Source: Bacteroidota bacterium
GTDB lineage: Bacteria; Bacteroidota; Ignavibacteria; SZUA-365
Length of the DNA stretch: 6,176 nt
Direction of reading: 5' to 3'
NCBI GenBank assembly: GCA_018224345.1
Contig: JAGTUW010000326.1
Span: 1 to 6,176, forward strand
Every line of letters starts with the position of its first letter. Within the stretch, counting starts at the first letter, position 1. Shown one piece after another: positions 1-6,141 of the stretch. A program made the position numbers and the translations under genes. The notes under the pieces were generated by a model. The model had not been told where the DNA came from and ran no database searches. It was given only the letters and a program-made list of their open reading frames with translations.

Positions 1-1363
1 GTTCATTGAATGGAAGAGTGTAGTCCAGCCGGGCACGCAGGTGATTGCCCGGGCCGTCTTCAGTTGCCCGGCGTCCGCTGGCAAGACTGCGATCGAGATT
101 CCGCAGTTCGTCGGTATTTCTTTCCTCGGCTTCGCGGCTGCGCCAGGCGATTTGAGTGGTCAGTTCGTGTTGCGGGCGATCGAATCGGTGGCGGTAATCG
201 AGATCGAGTGCATAGAAGCGTCCCTCGCGCCGTGCATCGCTGAGGCTGAGATAGGAGAAACGATCCGTCCCCGGTTCGATCCATTCCTCGTAGTCGAGTT
301 CCGAGTTGCGGTTATAACTGCGGTCACCGAGTCGCACACCGAGATTGAGCTGATCCCGTTCACTGAGTGCCATGTCGATACCGCCACGCACACCGAAAGA
401 TTTCCGTCTTCTGTAGTTGCTGCCCTCGGAGTAATTGAACATTGTTGATTCAGGAGAAAAGAACACACGTTCCTCGCGTTCAATCCCAGGATTATTGCGT
501 TTGCCGTAATCAGCACCGAAGTGCAGGGCGTAGCCGTTATTTCTCCATGTATAGAGAAAGTCTCCCCGATAATTGTCATAGGTGCCGGCACTGAGGTTGA
601 TCTGGCCGGCGCTGCCCCGCCGCTGGTCTTTTTTCATGATCACATTGATGATACCGGCCACTCCATCGGGATCGTAACGGGCGGAAGGGTTCGTGATGAT
701 TTCGATGTTCTCAATGGAGCTTGCCGGTATCTGCTGCAGAGCATCGGAGGCGTCCAGCGCCGAGGGCTGTCCGTCGATGAGGACGGTGAAGCTCCCGCTA
801 CCGCGAAGACTCACACTGCCGTCGATGTCAACGGTGACGGACGGAACATTCTTGAGGGCATCGGCCGCTGTCCCTGATGCTGCGGTGAGCTGTCTGTCGA
901 CATTGATGACCTTTTTGTCGATTTTGTATTCCACCGGAGCACGATCGGCGGCCACTTCTACTTCGTCCATTTCCAGTGCGACCATACGCAGATGTAGGTC
1001 ACCAAGGTCCCGTCGTTCTCCTGCCTCCATGCGGATATCATCGATAGAGGACTTCTCATATCCGAGGAAGTGGATGGAAAGGTAAAAGCGGCCGGGTGGT
1101 ATGTTCTCGAGTGTGACGTGTCCCTGTTCATTCGACACTGTTCCTCTCACCATGGAACTGTCGCGATGACGGTGCAGCACAACGCTGGCGTACTCGATGG
1201 GCGCGTTTTCTTCTTCCTCAAGAATGCGTGCAGTAATGCGTCCGTTTTCACCTGTCATCTGTGCACTGGCTTTCGCCGTGGGCAGGAGGAAAAGCGACAT
1301 CAGAACAAAAGAGGAGACGTAAAGAAAGGGTAGAATCCGGGTCAAGCGCGGAGGAAAACGCAT
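1..1363 (-). CDS. TonB-dependent-receptor-like outer membrane protein, partial (C-terminus beyond window)
   Basis: My reverse-strand translation gives an open frame from ATG at 1363 to the window edge, 454 complete codons with no stop. Residues 1-34 look like a signal peptide: basic start, long hydrophobic core, cleavage near ASA-Q. Residues about 40-125 resemble a carboxypeptidase-regulatory-like beta-sandwich (APIEYASVVL, GTVSNEQGHVTLENIPPG, FLGYE). Residues about 145-245 resemble a TonB plug (ALKNVPSVTVDIDG, SVSLRG, VLIDGQPS, IENIEIITNPSARYDPDGVAGIINV). The rest has the alternating aromatic/polar pattern of a beta-barrel. This architecture is known from Bacteroidota-type receptors with an outer-membrane beta-barrel family C-terminus, usually roughly 750-950 residues, so about half is present. 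Such proteins sit in the outer membrane and often import bulky substrates using TonB energy; the substrate here is unknown. Start: AGGAA (complement of 1373-1377) lies 9 nt upstream. In-frame ATGs at 1396 and 1423 lack a Shine-Dalgarno and would precede the signal peptide. The gene is divergent from the SnoaL-like gene. Confidence 0.9.
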   Translation of the reverse strand, partial: MRFPPRLTRILPFLYVSSFVLMSLFLLPTAKASAQMTGENGRITARILEEEENAPIEYASVVLHRHRDSSMVRGTVSNEQGHVTLENIPPGRFYLSIHFLGYEKSSIDDIRMEAGERRDLGDLHLRMVALEMDEVEVAADRAPVEYKIDKKVINVDRQLTAASGTAADALKNVPSVTVDIDGSVSLRGSGSFTVLIDGQPSALDASDALQQIPASSIENIEIITNPSARYDPDGVAGIINVIMKKDQRRGSAGQINLSAGTYDNYRGDFLYTWRNNGYALHFGADYGKRNNPGIEREERVFFSPESTMFNYSEGSNYRRRKSFGVRGGIDMALSERDQLNLGVRLGDRSYNRNSELDYEEWIEPGTDRFSYLSLSDARREGRFYALDLDYRHRFDRPQHELTTQIAWRSREAEERNTDELRNLDRSLASGRRATEDGPGNHLRARLDYTLPFNE

Positions 1364-1372
1364 GCAACAATG

Positions 1373-1377
1373 TTCCT
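1373..1377 (-). promoter_or_regulatory. Ribosome binding site of the receptor gene
   Basis: The minus strand reads AGGAA here, 9 nt before the ATG at 1363. It favours that start over the in-frame ATGs at 1396 and 1423, which have no purine-rich stretch at a usable distance. Confidence 0.5.
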
Positions 1378-1799
1378 GAATGAAAGAAATGTTCATGAGA
1401 TGATCGTGCAACTTCTTTCGCATTACTGGTCAGGGATGCACATTGCTTTCACGTTCGGCATCGGGTTCTCCCACCAGTTCGAAAGATGTTTCCTGCACAA
1501 CAGTGCAGATCAACAAATGTACAGTTTTCTCTGTTTCCGTTCAGTACGCATTTTTATGACCTGCTGCTTCGTGCATTTCCTTTCTCAGTAATACTGCTTC
1601 GGAGCGTGCTTTACATTCATCAGGAAGATTATCACCGGCAATGACCTGCTCTCCCCGCATTGTGCCTGTGTGGCAACCGGGGGACCGTCACACCGTTTCA
1701 GCAGGTTCGCGCAGCGGAACCCTGTATGAAGAATCAACAGCGTGTACAGTTGCCTGCCACCCAATATTTTCGGAAATTCTGTTTACATTGATTTCATTG

Positions 1800-1806
1800 A
1801 AAGGAG
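1800..1806 (+). promoter_or_regulatory. Ribosome binding site deciding the SnoaL-like start
   Basis: AAAGGAG ends 11 nt before the ATG at 1818. It is the only strong Shine-Dalgarno sequence in the open frame that begins at 1641, so it places the start at 1818 and not at the far-upstream ATG. Confidence 0.75.
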
Positions 1807-1817
1807 TATTCGATACC

Positions 1818-2201
1818 ATGGAAGCAAGACAGATACTCGACACATGGGTACATGCTGTACGCGCGGGAGAGTTGGACAGTGTCGTAGGTATGTATGCGGA
1901 GGAGAGCGTGTTGCTGCCGACCTTTTCCCCTCATCGTGTCGCGACGGAAGGGGGGTTGCGGAAATACTTCTCTGCTCTCTTCGCCCGTGAGGCCCTGGGT
2001 GTGGAACTGCATGAGGAGTCGCTGCGCATCATTCCCGTCGGTGCAACCACTGCCACGTTGATCGGAATTTATTCATTCAGTTTTGCTGTGGACGGTAGTG
2101 TGCTGACTTTTCCCTCACGCTTTACGTTCGTGATCGATACATCGCGACAGGCCCCCATTCTGCATCATCATTCCTCACAGGTCCCCCGCACACTGGAGTG
2201 A
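1818..2201 (+). CDS. SnoaL-like / NTF2-superfamily protein (CaMKII association domain-like)
   Basis: The protein has 127 residues, the size of a single NTF2-fold cone domain. Residues 3-30 (ARQILDTWVHAVRAGELD, then VVGMYAEESVLLP) match the opening helices and first strand of SnoaL-like proteins. Residues 43-55 (TEGGLRKYFSALF) fit the next helix. The C-terminal strands PSRFTFVI (99-106) and HHHSSQVP (116-123) recall bacterial proteins related to the calmodulin-kinase II association domain, which often end in a W-x-I-x-x-HHSS-x-x-P pattern; the usual Trp is not seen here. Family members are small cytosolic dimers or oligomers that bind a ligand in the cone pocket or act as isomerases or hydrolases; no specific reaction can be assigned. 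There is no signal peptide with this start. The frame stays open upstream to an ATG at 1641, but the strong Shine-Dalgarno at 1800-1806 and the domain boundary support 1818. The gene appears monocistronic, with 426 nt to sdhC. Confidence 0.8.
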   Translation: MEARQILDTWVHAVRAGELDSVVGMYAEESVLLPTFSPHRVATEGGLRKYFSALFAREALGVELHEESLRIIPVGATTATLIGIYSFSFAVDGSVLTFPSRFTFVIDTSRQAPILHHHSSQVPRTLE

Positions 2202-2211
2202 TTCGTGCGGG
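2183..2211 (+). other. Candidate stem-loop across the SnoaL-like stop codon
   Basis: CCCGCAC (2185-2191) can pair with GTGCGGG (2205-2211) around a 13-nt loop that contains the TGA stop. No T-run follows, so it is not a canonical Rho-independent terminator; it could be a 3'-end stabilising structure or chance. Confidence 0.25.
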
Positions 2212-2217
2212 AGCCGG

Positions 2218-2263
2218 GAGAAACCTGATAAAAGGTGAGAAACCTGCTACAAGGAGAGAAACC
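2218..2263. repeat. 19-bp tandem repeat, about 2.4 copies
   Basis: Unit 1 starts at 2218 and unit 2 at 2237. The two 19-mers agree at 16 of 19 positions (GAGAAACCTG, A/C, TA, A/C, AAGG, T/A). A third partial unit at 2256-2263 repeats the first eight bases, GAGAAACC. The spacing is exactly 19 bp each time. It lies just after the SnoaL-like stop codon, and its function is unknown. Confidence 0.75.
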
Positions 2264-2292
2264 ACCCCGCTTTCGCTTCGCTTATGCGCGGC

Positions 2293-2326
2293 ACAGGCAG
2301 GGTTCACAGAGAACATAGAGGCCTGT
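2293..2326 (+). other. Candidate two-part stem-loop
   Basis: ACAGGC (2293-2298) pairs with GCCTGT (2321-2326). Inside, GTTC (2302-2305) pairs with GAAC (2311-2314) around a 5-nt loop, with a small asymmetric internal loop between the stems. It is followed by TCGGGTTTGC, which is not a proper T-run. It could be a weak terminator for the SnoaL-like gene or chance. Confidence 0.25.
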
Positions 2327-2378
2327 TCGGGTTTGCATCAATACAGCAGAACGGTGCCAATCATATCCTTCATTTCCT

Positions 2379-2392
2379 GCTCTTAACTTTTA
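2379..2392. repeat. Two heptamer units of the ACTCTTA type
   Basis: GCTCTTA at 2379-2385 and ACTTTTA at 2386-2392 are in the same 7-nt phase and same orientation as the longer heptamer array at 6107-6141. The match is short, so kinship with that array is plausible, not proven. Confidence 0.4.
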
Positions 2393-2487
2393 ACGGTTGA
2401 TGGCATAATGAAAGTACACCCCCTCAGTGTGTGAATGACATCGGTGCGCGGCCGTCATGGCGCGTGTGCCGGGCTTGCTATCCGTGA

Positions 2488-2506
2488 CGGAAGTTGCTAA
2501 CTTTCG
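2488..2506 (+). other. Hairpin upstream of sdhC
   Basis: CGGAAGTT (2488-2495) can pair with AACTTTCG (2499-2506) over eight base pairs, one of them G-U, with a GCT triloop. No T-run follows, so it is not a terminator. It lies 121 nt before the sdhC start, probably in the mRNA leader, where it could affect stability or expression. Confidence 0.35.
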
Positions 2507-2618
2507 GGCGATACACGTTTCCAACGGTACCTGACAGCAAGAGCACACGCTTATGGGAACACCATCCTCGTATCGGCTGTCCTTACACGACATCCCACAT
2601 TTTTCAACCATATAACGC

Positions 2619-2623
2619 AAGGG
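2619..2623 (+). promoter_or_regulatory. Weak ribosome binding site of sdhC
   Basis: AAGGG lies 4 nt before the sdhC ATG. It is shorter and closer than the sites in front of sdhA and sdhB, yet it is the only purine-rich stretch available and supports the start at 2628. Confidence 0.5.
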
Positions 2624-2627
2624 TACT

Positions 2628-3329
2628 ATGTCCGCACTGGTACGCTTTCTCCAATCCACTATCCTGAGCAAGGTCGTCATGGCCGGGACGGGACTGGTAC
2701 TGGTTCTGTTCCTTCTCGGGCACATGATCGGGAATCTCCAGATGCACATCGGTCAGGAGAGCATGAACACCTATGCCCAGACACTGCAGAGTCTCGGTGC
2801 TGCGTTGTGGGTGATTCGCCTTGCCCTGATCATCTTCCTCGTCCTTCACGTCATCACCTCCATCCGGCTCAAGGCGCTGAATCTCTCGGCCAGGCCGGAA
2901 GCCTACGCATTCAAGAATACCGTCAAGGCGACGCTGGCATCGCGTACGATGATCTGGACCGGTGCGATGATCTTCCTCTTCCTCGCCTACCATCTGCTGC
3001 ATTTCACCATCCAGGTGACCAATCCCTACTACGCCGGGCTGACGGACGCTCTCGGACGTCACGACGTGTACTCCATGGTCGTTCTGGGTTATCAGAATGT
3101 GATTATCTCCCTGGTGTATCTCGCCGCGATGCTGCTGCTTGGCTTTCATTTGTATCACGCGATTGCAAGCATGTTTCAGACGCTCGGAATCAATCACCCG
3201 AAGTACAATCCTTTCATTCACGGACTCAGCATCACCGTATCGCTGGTCATCGTCATCGGCTTCATCTCGGTTCCCGTTGGCGTTTTATTCGGCTGGATCA
3301 CATTGCCGGCAGGAGTGATAGCGCTATGA
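2628..3329 (+). CDS. sdhC: Succinate dehydrogenase/fumarate reductase cytochrome b subunit (b558 family)
   Basis: This 233-residue integral membrane protein anchors SdhAB to the inner membrane and passes electrons to quinone. I see five hydrophobic segments at about residues 16-36, 58-80, 108-130, 155-180 and 200-223, the pattern of single-chain, dihaem (class B) anchors such as those of Bacillus subtilis and Wolinella. Histidines suited to bis-His ligation of two haems b occur in the first four segments: H32, H74, H122 (or H125) and H174 (or H177). The length fits the b558 family. A class B anchor usually means a low-potential quinone such as menaquinone, which is inference here. The ATG at 2628 is preceded by AAGGG, and the protein begins directly with a typical N-terminus (MSALVRFLQSTILSK). 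The stop overlaps the sdhA start in an ATGA motif, implying translational coupling. No separate sdhD is present, as expected for this class. Confidence 0.95.
   Translation: MSALVRFLQSTILSKVVMAGTGLVLVLFLLGHMIGNLQMHIGQESMNTYAQTLQSLGAALWVIRLALIIFLVLHVITSIRLKALNLSARPEAYAFKNTVKATLASRTMIWTGAMIFLFLAYHLLHFTIQVTNPYYAGLTDALGRHDVYSMVVLGYQNVIISLVYLAAMLLLGFHLYHAIASMFQTLGINHPKYNPFIHGLSITVSLVIVIGFISVPVGVLFGWITLPAGVIAL
3311..3315 (+). promoter_or_regulatory. Ribosome binding site deciding the sdhA start
   Basis: AGGAG within the end of sdhC lies 10 nt before the ATG at 3326. The sdhA frame is open back to 2807, but that stretch is an out-of-frame reading of sdhC and has no flavoprotein character, so this site marks the true start. 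Confidence 0.8.
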
Positions 3330-5239
3330 CACTTGATTCAAAGATTCCCTCCGGATCGATCACGGAGAAATGGGACAAGCATCGCTTCGAAATGAAGCTC
3401 ATCAATCCGGCCAACAAGCGCAAATACAGCGTCATTGTCGTCGGTACAGGGCTTGCAGGCGCTTCCGCAGCCGCATCGCTCGCCGAACTCGGCTACAAGG
3501 TGACAGCGTTCTGCTATAATGACAGCGCGCGGCGCGCTCACAGTATCGCTGCGCAGGGCGGGATCAACGCCGCGAAAAACTATCCGAACGACGGCGACAG
3601 CATTTATCGGCTGTTCTATGACACGGTCAAGGGCGGCGACTTTCGTGCCCGCGAGGCCAATGTGTACCGCCTCGCGCAGGTGAGCAATGACATCATCGAT
3701 CAGTGTGTCGCGCAGGGCGTGCCATTCGCCCGTGAGTACGGCGGTTACCTCGATAACCGAAGCTTCGGAGGCGCTCAGGTTTCACGCACGTTTTATGCGC
3801 GCGGACAAACCGGCCAGCAGTTGCTGCTCGGTGCCTACTCGGCAATGATGCGTCAAGTCGGGCTCGGCAATATCGAGATGCATACCAGACATGAGATGAT
3901 GGATATCGTCGTCGTCGACGGGCATGCCCGTGGTGTGGTTGTCCGTGATCTGGTCACGGGTGAAATTGCCTCCTATGCTGCCGATGCGGTGTTGCTGGCC
4001 ACCGGGGGATACGCCAATGTGTTCTTTCTCTCCACCAACGCGATTGCCTGTAATGTCACAGCGGCATATCGCGCCTACAAGAAGGGTGCGGCCTTCGCCA
4101 ACCCCTGCTTCACACAGATTCACCCGACCTGTATTCCCGTGTCGGGGGATCATCAATCCAAACTGACCTTGATGTCCGAATCCCTGCGCAACGACGGCCG
4201 TATCTGGGTCCCGAAAAACAAAGGGGAAACGCGCGGTCCCAACGACATCCCGGAAGAGGATCGCGATTACTATCTCGAAAGGAAATACCCGAGTTTCGGT
4301 AACCTTTCCCCACGTGATATTTCCTCACGCAGTGCCAAGGAAGTCTGCGATGACGGACGCGGTGTCGGTCCTTCCGGCTATGGTGTGTATCTCGATTTCC
4401 GTGATGCCATCAACCGTCTCGGCAGACATGTGATCGAGGAGCGGTACGGAAATCTCTTCCAGATGTATGAGCGCATCACAGGCGAGGATCCCTATGCGGC
4501 CCCGATGCGCATCTATCCCGCGGCGCATTACACGATGGGCGGTCTGTGGGTGGACTACAATCTCATGAGTACCATTCCCGGTCTGCACGTGCTCGGTGAG
4601 GCCAATTTCTCGGATCACGGTGCGAACCGTCTCGGTGCCAGCGCCCTGATGCAGGGCCTTGCCGACGGCTACTTTGTTATTCCCTATACACTCGGCCATT
4701 ACCTGGCCTCGGCTCCGAAAGAGAACATCACACCCGAGCATCCGGAATTCCGCAAGGCCGAGGAGGAAGTCCGCGGTCGCATCTCATCGCTGCTCGCGCT
4801 TAATGGGACACGCACCGTCGTTTCCATTCATCGCCAACTCGGGAAAATCATGTGGGAGTATTGCGGAATGTCACGAAACGAAACCGGCCTGAGGAAAGCG
4901 CTGGAAGAAATCCCCGCATTGCGCGAGGAATTCTGGCAGAATGCGAAAGTGGTCGGCGACGGTGAAGGTCTCAATAGTGCACTCGAACGTGCAGGTCGCG
5001 TGGCGGACTTTCTCGAATTCAGCGAACTCATGTGTCACGATGCCCTCGAGCGCAATGAAAGCTGCGGCGGACATTTCCGCGAGGAGTATCAGACCGAGGA
5101 TGGTGAAGCCCTGCGCAATGACGAGGAGTATACGTATGTCTCCGCATGGGAGTTCACCGGTGTCGACTCACCACCGGTCATCCATAAGGAGCCGCTCGAA
5201 TTCGAGAATGTGAAGCTTCAGACAAGGAGTTATAAATAA
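3326..5239 (+). CDS. sdhA: Succinate dehydrogenase/fumarate reductase flavoprotein subunit
   Basis: This 637-residue catalytic subunit interconverts succinate and fumarate on the cytoplasmic face of the inner membrane, linking the TCA cycle to the quinone pool. After an N-terminal lead of about 33 residues comes the FAD dinucleotide-binding motif G40-T-G42-L-A-G45. H72 in RRAHSIAAQGG is the expected site of covalent flavin attachment. Active-site residues known from E. coli FrdA/SdhA have counterparts here: H266 (HPT), E285 (MSES), R330 (PRD), H401 (HYTMGG) and R435 (GANRLG). A second FAD-binding stretch (PGLHVLGEANFSDHGANRLG) lies near 418-437. The C-terminal helical domain ends with SCGGHFREEYQT and a Trp-containing tail. 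Wording and length match FCB-group SdhA better than the mitochondrial type. The start overlaps the sdhC stop (ATGA) and the stop shares one base with the sdhB start (TAATG). No key residue is missing. Sequence alone does not separate dehydrogenase from fumarate reductase. Confidence 0.97.
   Translation: MTLDSKIPSGSITEKWDKHRFEMKLINPANKRKYSVIVVGTGLAGASAAASLAELGYKVTAFCYNDSARRAHSIAAQGGINAAKNYPNDGDSIYRLFYDTVKGGDFRAREANVYRLAQVSNDIIDQCVAQGVPFAREYGGYLDNRSFGGAQVSRTFYARGQTGQQLLLGAYSAMMRQVGLGNIEMHTRHEMMDIVVVDGHARGVVVRDLVTGEIASYAADAVLLATGGYANVFFLSTNAIACNVTAAYRAYKKGAAFANPCFTQIHPTCIPVSGDHQSKLTLMSESLRNDGRIWVPKNKGETRGPNDIPEEDRDYYLERKYPSFGNLSPRDISSRSAKEVCDDGRGVGPSGYGVYLDFRDAINRLGRHVIEERYGNLFQMYERITGEDPYAAPMRIYPAAHYTMGGLWVDYNLMSTIPGLHVLGEANFSDHGANRLGASALMQGLADGYFVIPYTLGHYLASAPKENITPEHPEFRKAEEEVRGRISSLLALNGTRTVVSIHRQLGKIMWEYCGMSRNETGLRKALEEIPALREEFWQNAKVVGDGEGLNSALERAGRVADFLEFSELMCHDALERNESCGGHFREEYQTEDGEALRNDEEYTYVSAWEFTGVDSPPVIHKEPLEFENVKLQTRSYK
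5224..5229 (+). promoter_or_regulatory. Strong ribosome binding site of sdhB
   Basis: AAGGAG inside the last codons of sdhA lies 9 nt before the ATG at 5239. It is the strongest site in the operon and fixes the sdhB start. Confidence 0.8.
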
Positions 5240-5985
5240 TGAAACTCAAACTGCATATCTGGCGTCAGAAACATACCCGGGACAAGGGGAAAATGGTCAC
5301 GTACGAGGTGGACGGTATCGTCGAGGATATGTCCTTTCTCGAAATGCTCGACGTTCTCAACGAGAAGCTCATTATCAACGGTGAAGAGCCAGTGGCCTTC
5401 GATCACGATTGCCGCGAAGGTATCTGCGGGGCCTGTTCGTTGACCATCAACGGCATCGCGCACGGTGGCGAAAAGGAAACCACGATCTGTCAGTTGCACA
5501 TGCGGCACTACAAGGATGGCGATACGATTTATATCGAACCCTTCCGCGCACGTGCGTTCCCGGTGATCAAGGATTTGGTCACCGACCGCTCGTCTTTCGA
5601 ACGCATCATGCAGGCAGGTGGCTATGTATCGGTGCATACCGGTGGTGTCCCGGATGCCAACGCGATCCTCATCAGCAAACCAGAGGCCGACAATGCCATG
5701 GACAATGCTGCCTGTATCGGGTGTGGAGCTTGTGTCGCCGCATGCAAAAATGCTTCGGCCATGCTTTTCGTTTCGGCCAAGGTGGCTCAATACGCATATC
5801 TGCCTCAGGGACAACCCGAGCGGAAACGCCGGGTACTCAATATGGTGGCGCAGATGGATAAAGAGGGCTTCGGCGGTTGTACCAATCAATATGAATGCGA
5901 GGCCGTGTGTCCGAAAGGCATCAGCATTGCGTCCATCGCCCTGATGAACCGCGACTTCATGAAAGCAACACTCACCGGAACCTGA
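5239..5985 (+). CDS. sdhB: Succinate dehydrogenase/fumarate reductase iron-sulfur subunit
   Basis: This 248-residue subunit carries electrons from the SdhA flavin to the SdhC haems and quinone. The N-terminal half is a plant-type ferredoxin domain whose [2Fe-2S] ligands are C58, C63, C66 and C84 (pattern C-x4-C-x2-C-x17-C). The C-terminal half is a bacterial ferredoxin-like domain. By comparison with E. coli SdhB, C159, C162, C165 and C224 should hold the [4Fe-4S] cluster, and C169, C214 and C220 the [3Fe-4S] cluster next to the quinone site. The CPKGI motif after C224 is typical. All eleven ligands are present and the length is normal, so the subunit looks intact. It is the last gene of the operon. 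A strong terminator begins about 40 nt after the stop, which suggests that no fourth subunit or assembly factor is co-transcribed. Confidence 0.97.
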   Translation: MKLKLHIWRQKHTRDKGKMVTYEVDGIVEDMSFLEMLDVLNEKLIINGEEPVAFDHDCREGICGACSLTINGIAHGGEKETTICQLHMRHYKDGDTIYIEPFRARAFPVIKDLVTDRSSFERIMQAGGYVSVHTGGVPDANAILISKPEADNAMDNAACIGCGACVAACKNASAMLFVSAKVAQYAYLPQGQPERKRRVLNMVAQMDKEGFGGCTNQYECEAVCPKGISIASIALMNRDFMKATLTGT

Positions 5986-6025
5986 AAACCGCCATATCCC
6001 GTTCTTTTACCGTTTCCACTTCTTC

Positions 6026-6060
6026 TCCCCGTCATCACCGTATGACGGGGATTTATTTTT
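6026..6060 (+). terminator. Rho-independent terminator of the sdhCAB operon
   Basis: TCCCCGTCAT (6026-6035) pairs perfectly with ATGACGGGGA (6042-6051) to make a 10-bp stem with a 6-nt loop. It is followed by TTTATTTTT (6052-6060). The stem, short loop and T-run are canonical for the plus strand. On the minus strand the tract after the stem is purine-rich, not T-rich, so the terminator works in one direction only. Confidence 0.92.
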
Positions 6061-6106
6061 ACCCTCAGCGTCACACCGGGCTCCGCAATGACCGTCGAAG
6101 CACTTC

Positions 6107-6141
6107 ACTCTTCACTCTTAACTCTTCACTTTTAACTTTTA
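6107..6141. repeat. Heptanucleotide tandem repeat, five units
   Basis: Five consecutive 7-mers follow the pattern ACT(C/T)TT(C/A): ACTCTTC, ACTCTTA, ACTCTTC, ACTTTTA, ACTTTTA. A degenerate unit may precede them (CACTTC, 6101-6106), and CCTTTCT follows. The tract is almost pure pyrimidine plus A on the plus strand and lies in intergenic DNA beyond the sdh terminator. No coding or structural role is visible. Confidence 0.8.

Larger units (their letters stand above)
1364..1817. other. Divergent intergenic region, no supported gene
   Basis: These 454 bases separate the minus-strand receptor from the plus-strand SnoaL-like gene and must hold the promoters of both, but I see no convincing -35/-10 pair or Bacteroidota-type -33/-7 pair on either strand. 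A small imperfect stem-loop (GGTTC at 1704-1708 with GAACC at 1717-1721) is the only structure noted. Open frames at 1370-1591 and 1641-1817 have no Shine-Dalgarno and no recognisable protein character. The region is less GC-rich than the flanking genes, as expected of spacer. Confidence 0.6.
2202..2627. other. Non-coding region upstream of the sdh operon
   Basis: These 426 bases hold no supported gene. A 62-codon GTG-started frame at 2198-2386 has no domain character and runs through the tandem repeat. From left to right the region contains a 19-bp tandem repeat (2218-2263), a two-part stem-loop (2293-2326), two heptamer units (2379-2392) and an 8-bp hairpin (2488-2506). It must contain the promoter of sdhCAB unless transcription reads through from the SnoaL-like gene. 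A weak sigma-70-like pair (TTAACT 2383-2388, CATAAT 2404-2409, 15-nt spacer) is the best candidate seen but is not convincing. Confidence 0.6.

Noticed and set aside
521..1085. Plus-strand frames opposite the receptor gene (521-877 and 693-1085)
   Set aside because: The minus-strand translation gives a continuous signal peptide, regulatory domain and plug, so these are antisense shadows.
1370..1591. 73-codon plus-strand frame in the intergenic region
   Set aside because: It has no Shine-Dalgarno and no recognisable domain, and it overlaps the region that must hold the receptor promoter.
1518..1751. Direct repeat TGTACAGTT at 1518-1526 and 1743-1751
   Set aside because: A single 9-base match within about 450 bases is close to chance expectation and shows no symmetry or spacing suggesting an operator.
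1641..1817. N-terminal extension of the SnoaL-like protein
   Set aside because: There is no Shine-Dalgarno at 1641, the extra 59 residues do not resemble the fold, and a strong AAAGGAG precedes the ATG at 1818.
2198..2386. 62-codon frame starting with GTG across the SnoaL-like stop
   Set aside because: The GTGA overlap looks like coupling, but the only purine-rich stretch directly abuts the start with no usable spacing. The peptide is low in domain character and runs through the 19-bp repeat and a stem-loop.
2611..2616. TATAAC as a -10 box for sdhC
   Set aside because: It would start transcription on top of the ribosome binding site, and no -35 element lies at a usable distance.
2604..3221. 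205-codon antisense frame opposite sdhC
   Set aside because: It is a mirror frame created by codon bias in sdhC; the peptide is rich in His, Gln and Asp with no motif, and sdhC itself is certain.
2807..3325. Long N-terminal extension of SdhA (173 codons upstream of the ATG at 3326)
   Set aside because: It is the +2 reading of sdhC, lacks flavoprotein character, and would nearly nest sdhC inside sdhA. AGGAG at 3311-3315 and the ATGA overlap give the normal start.
5230..5889. 219-codon antisense frame opposite sdhB
   Set aside because: It is a mirror of the strongly biased sdhB coding sequence; all Fe-S ligands lie in the sense frame.
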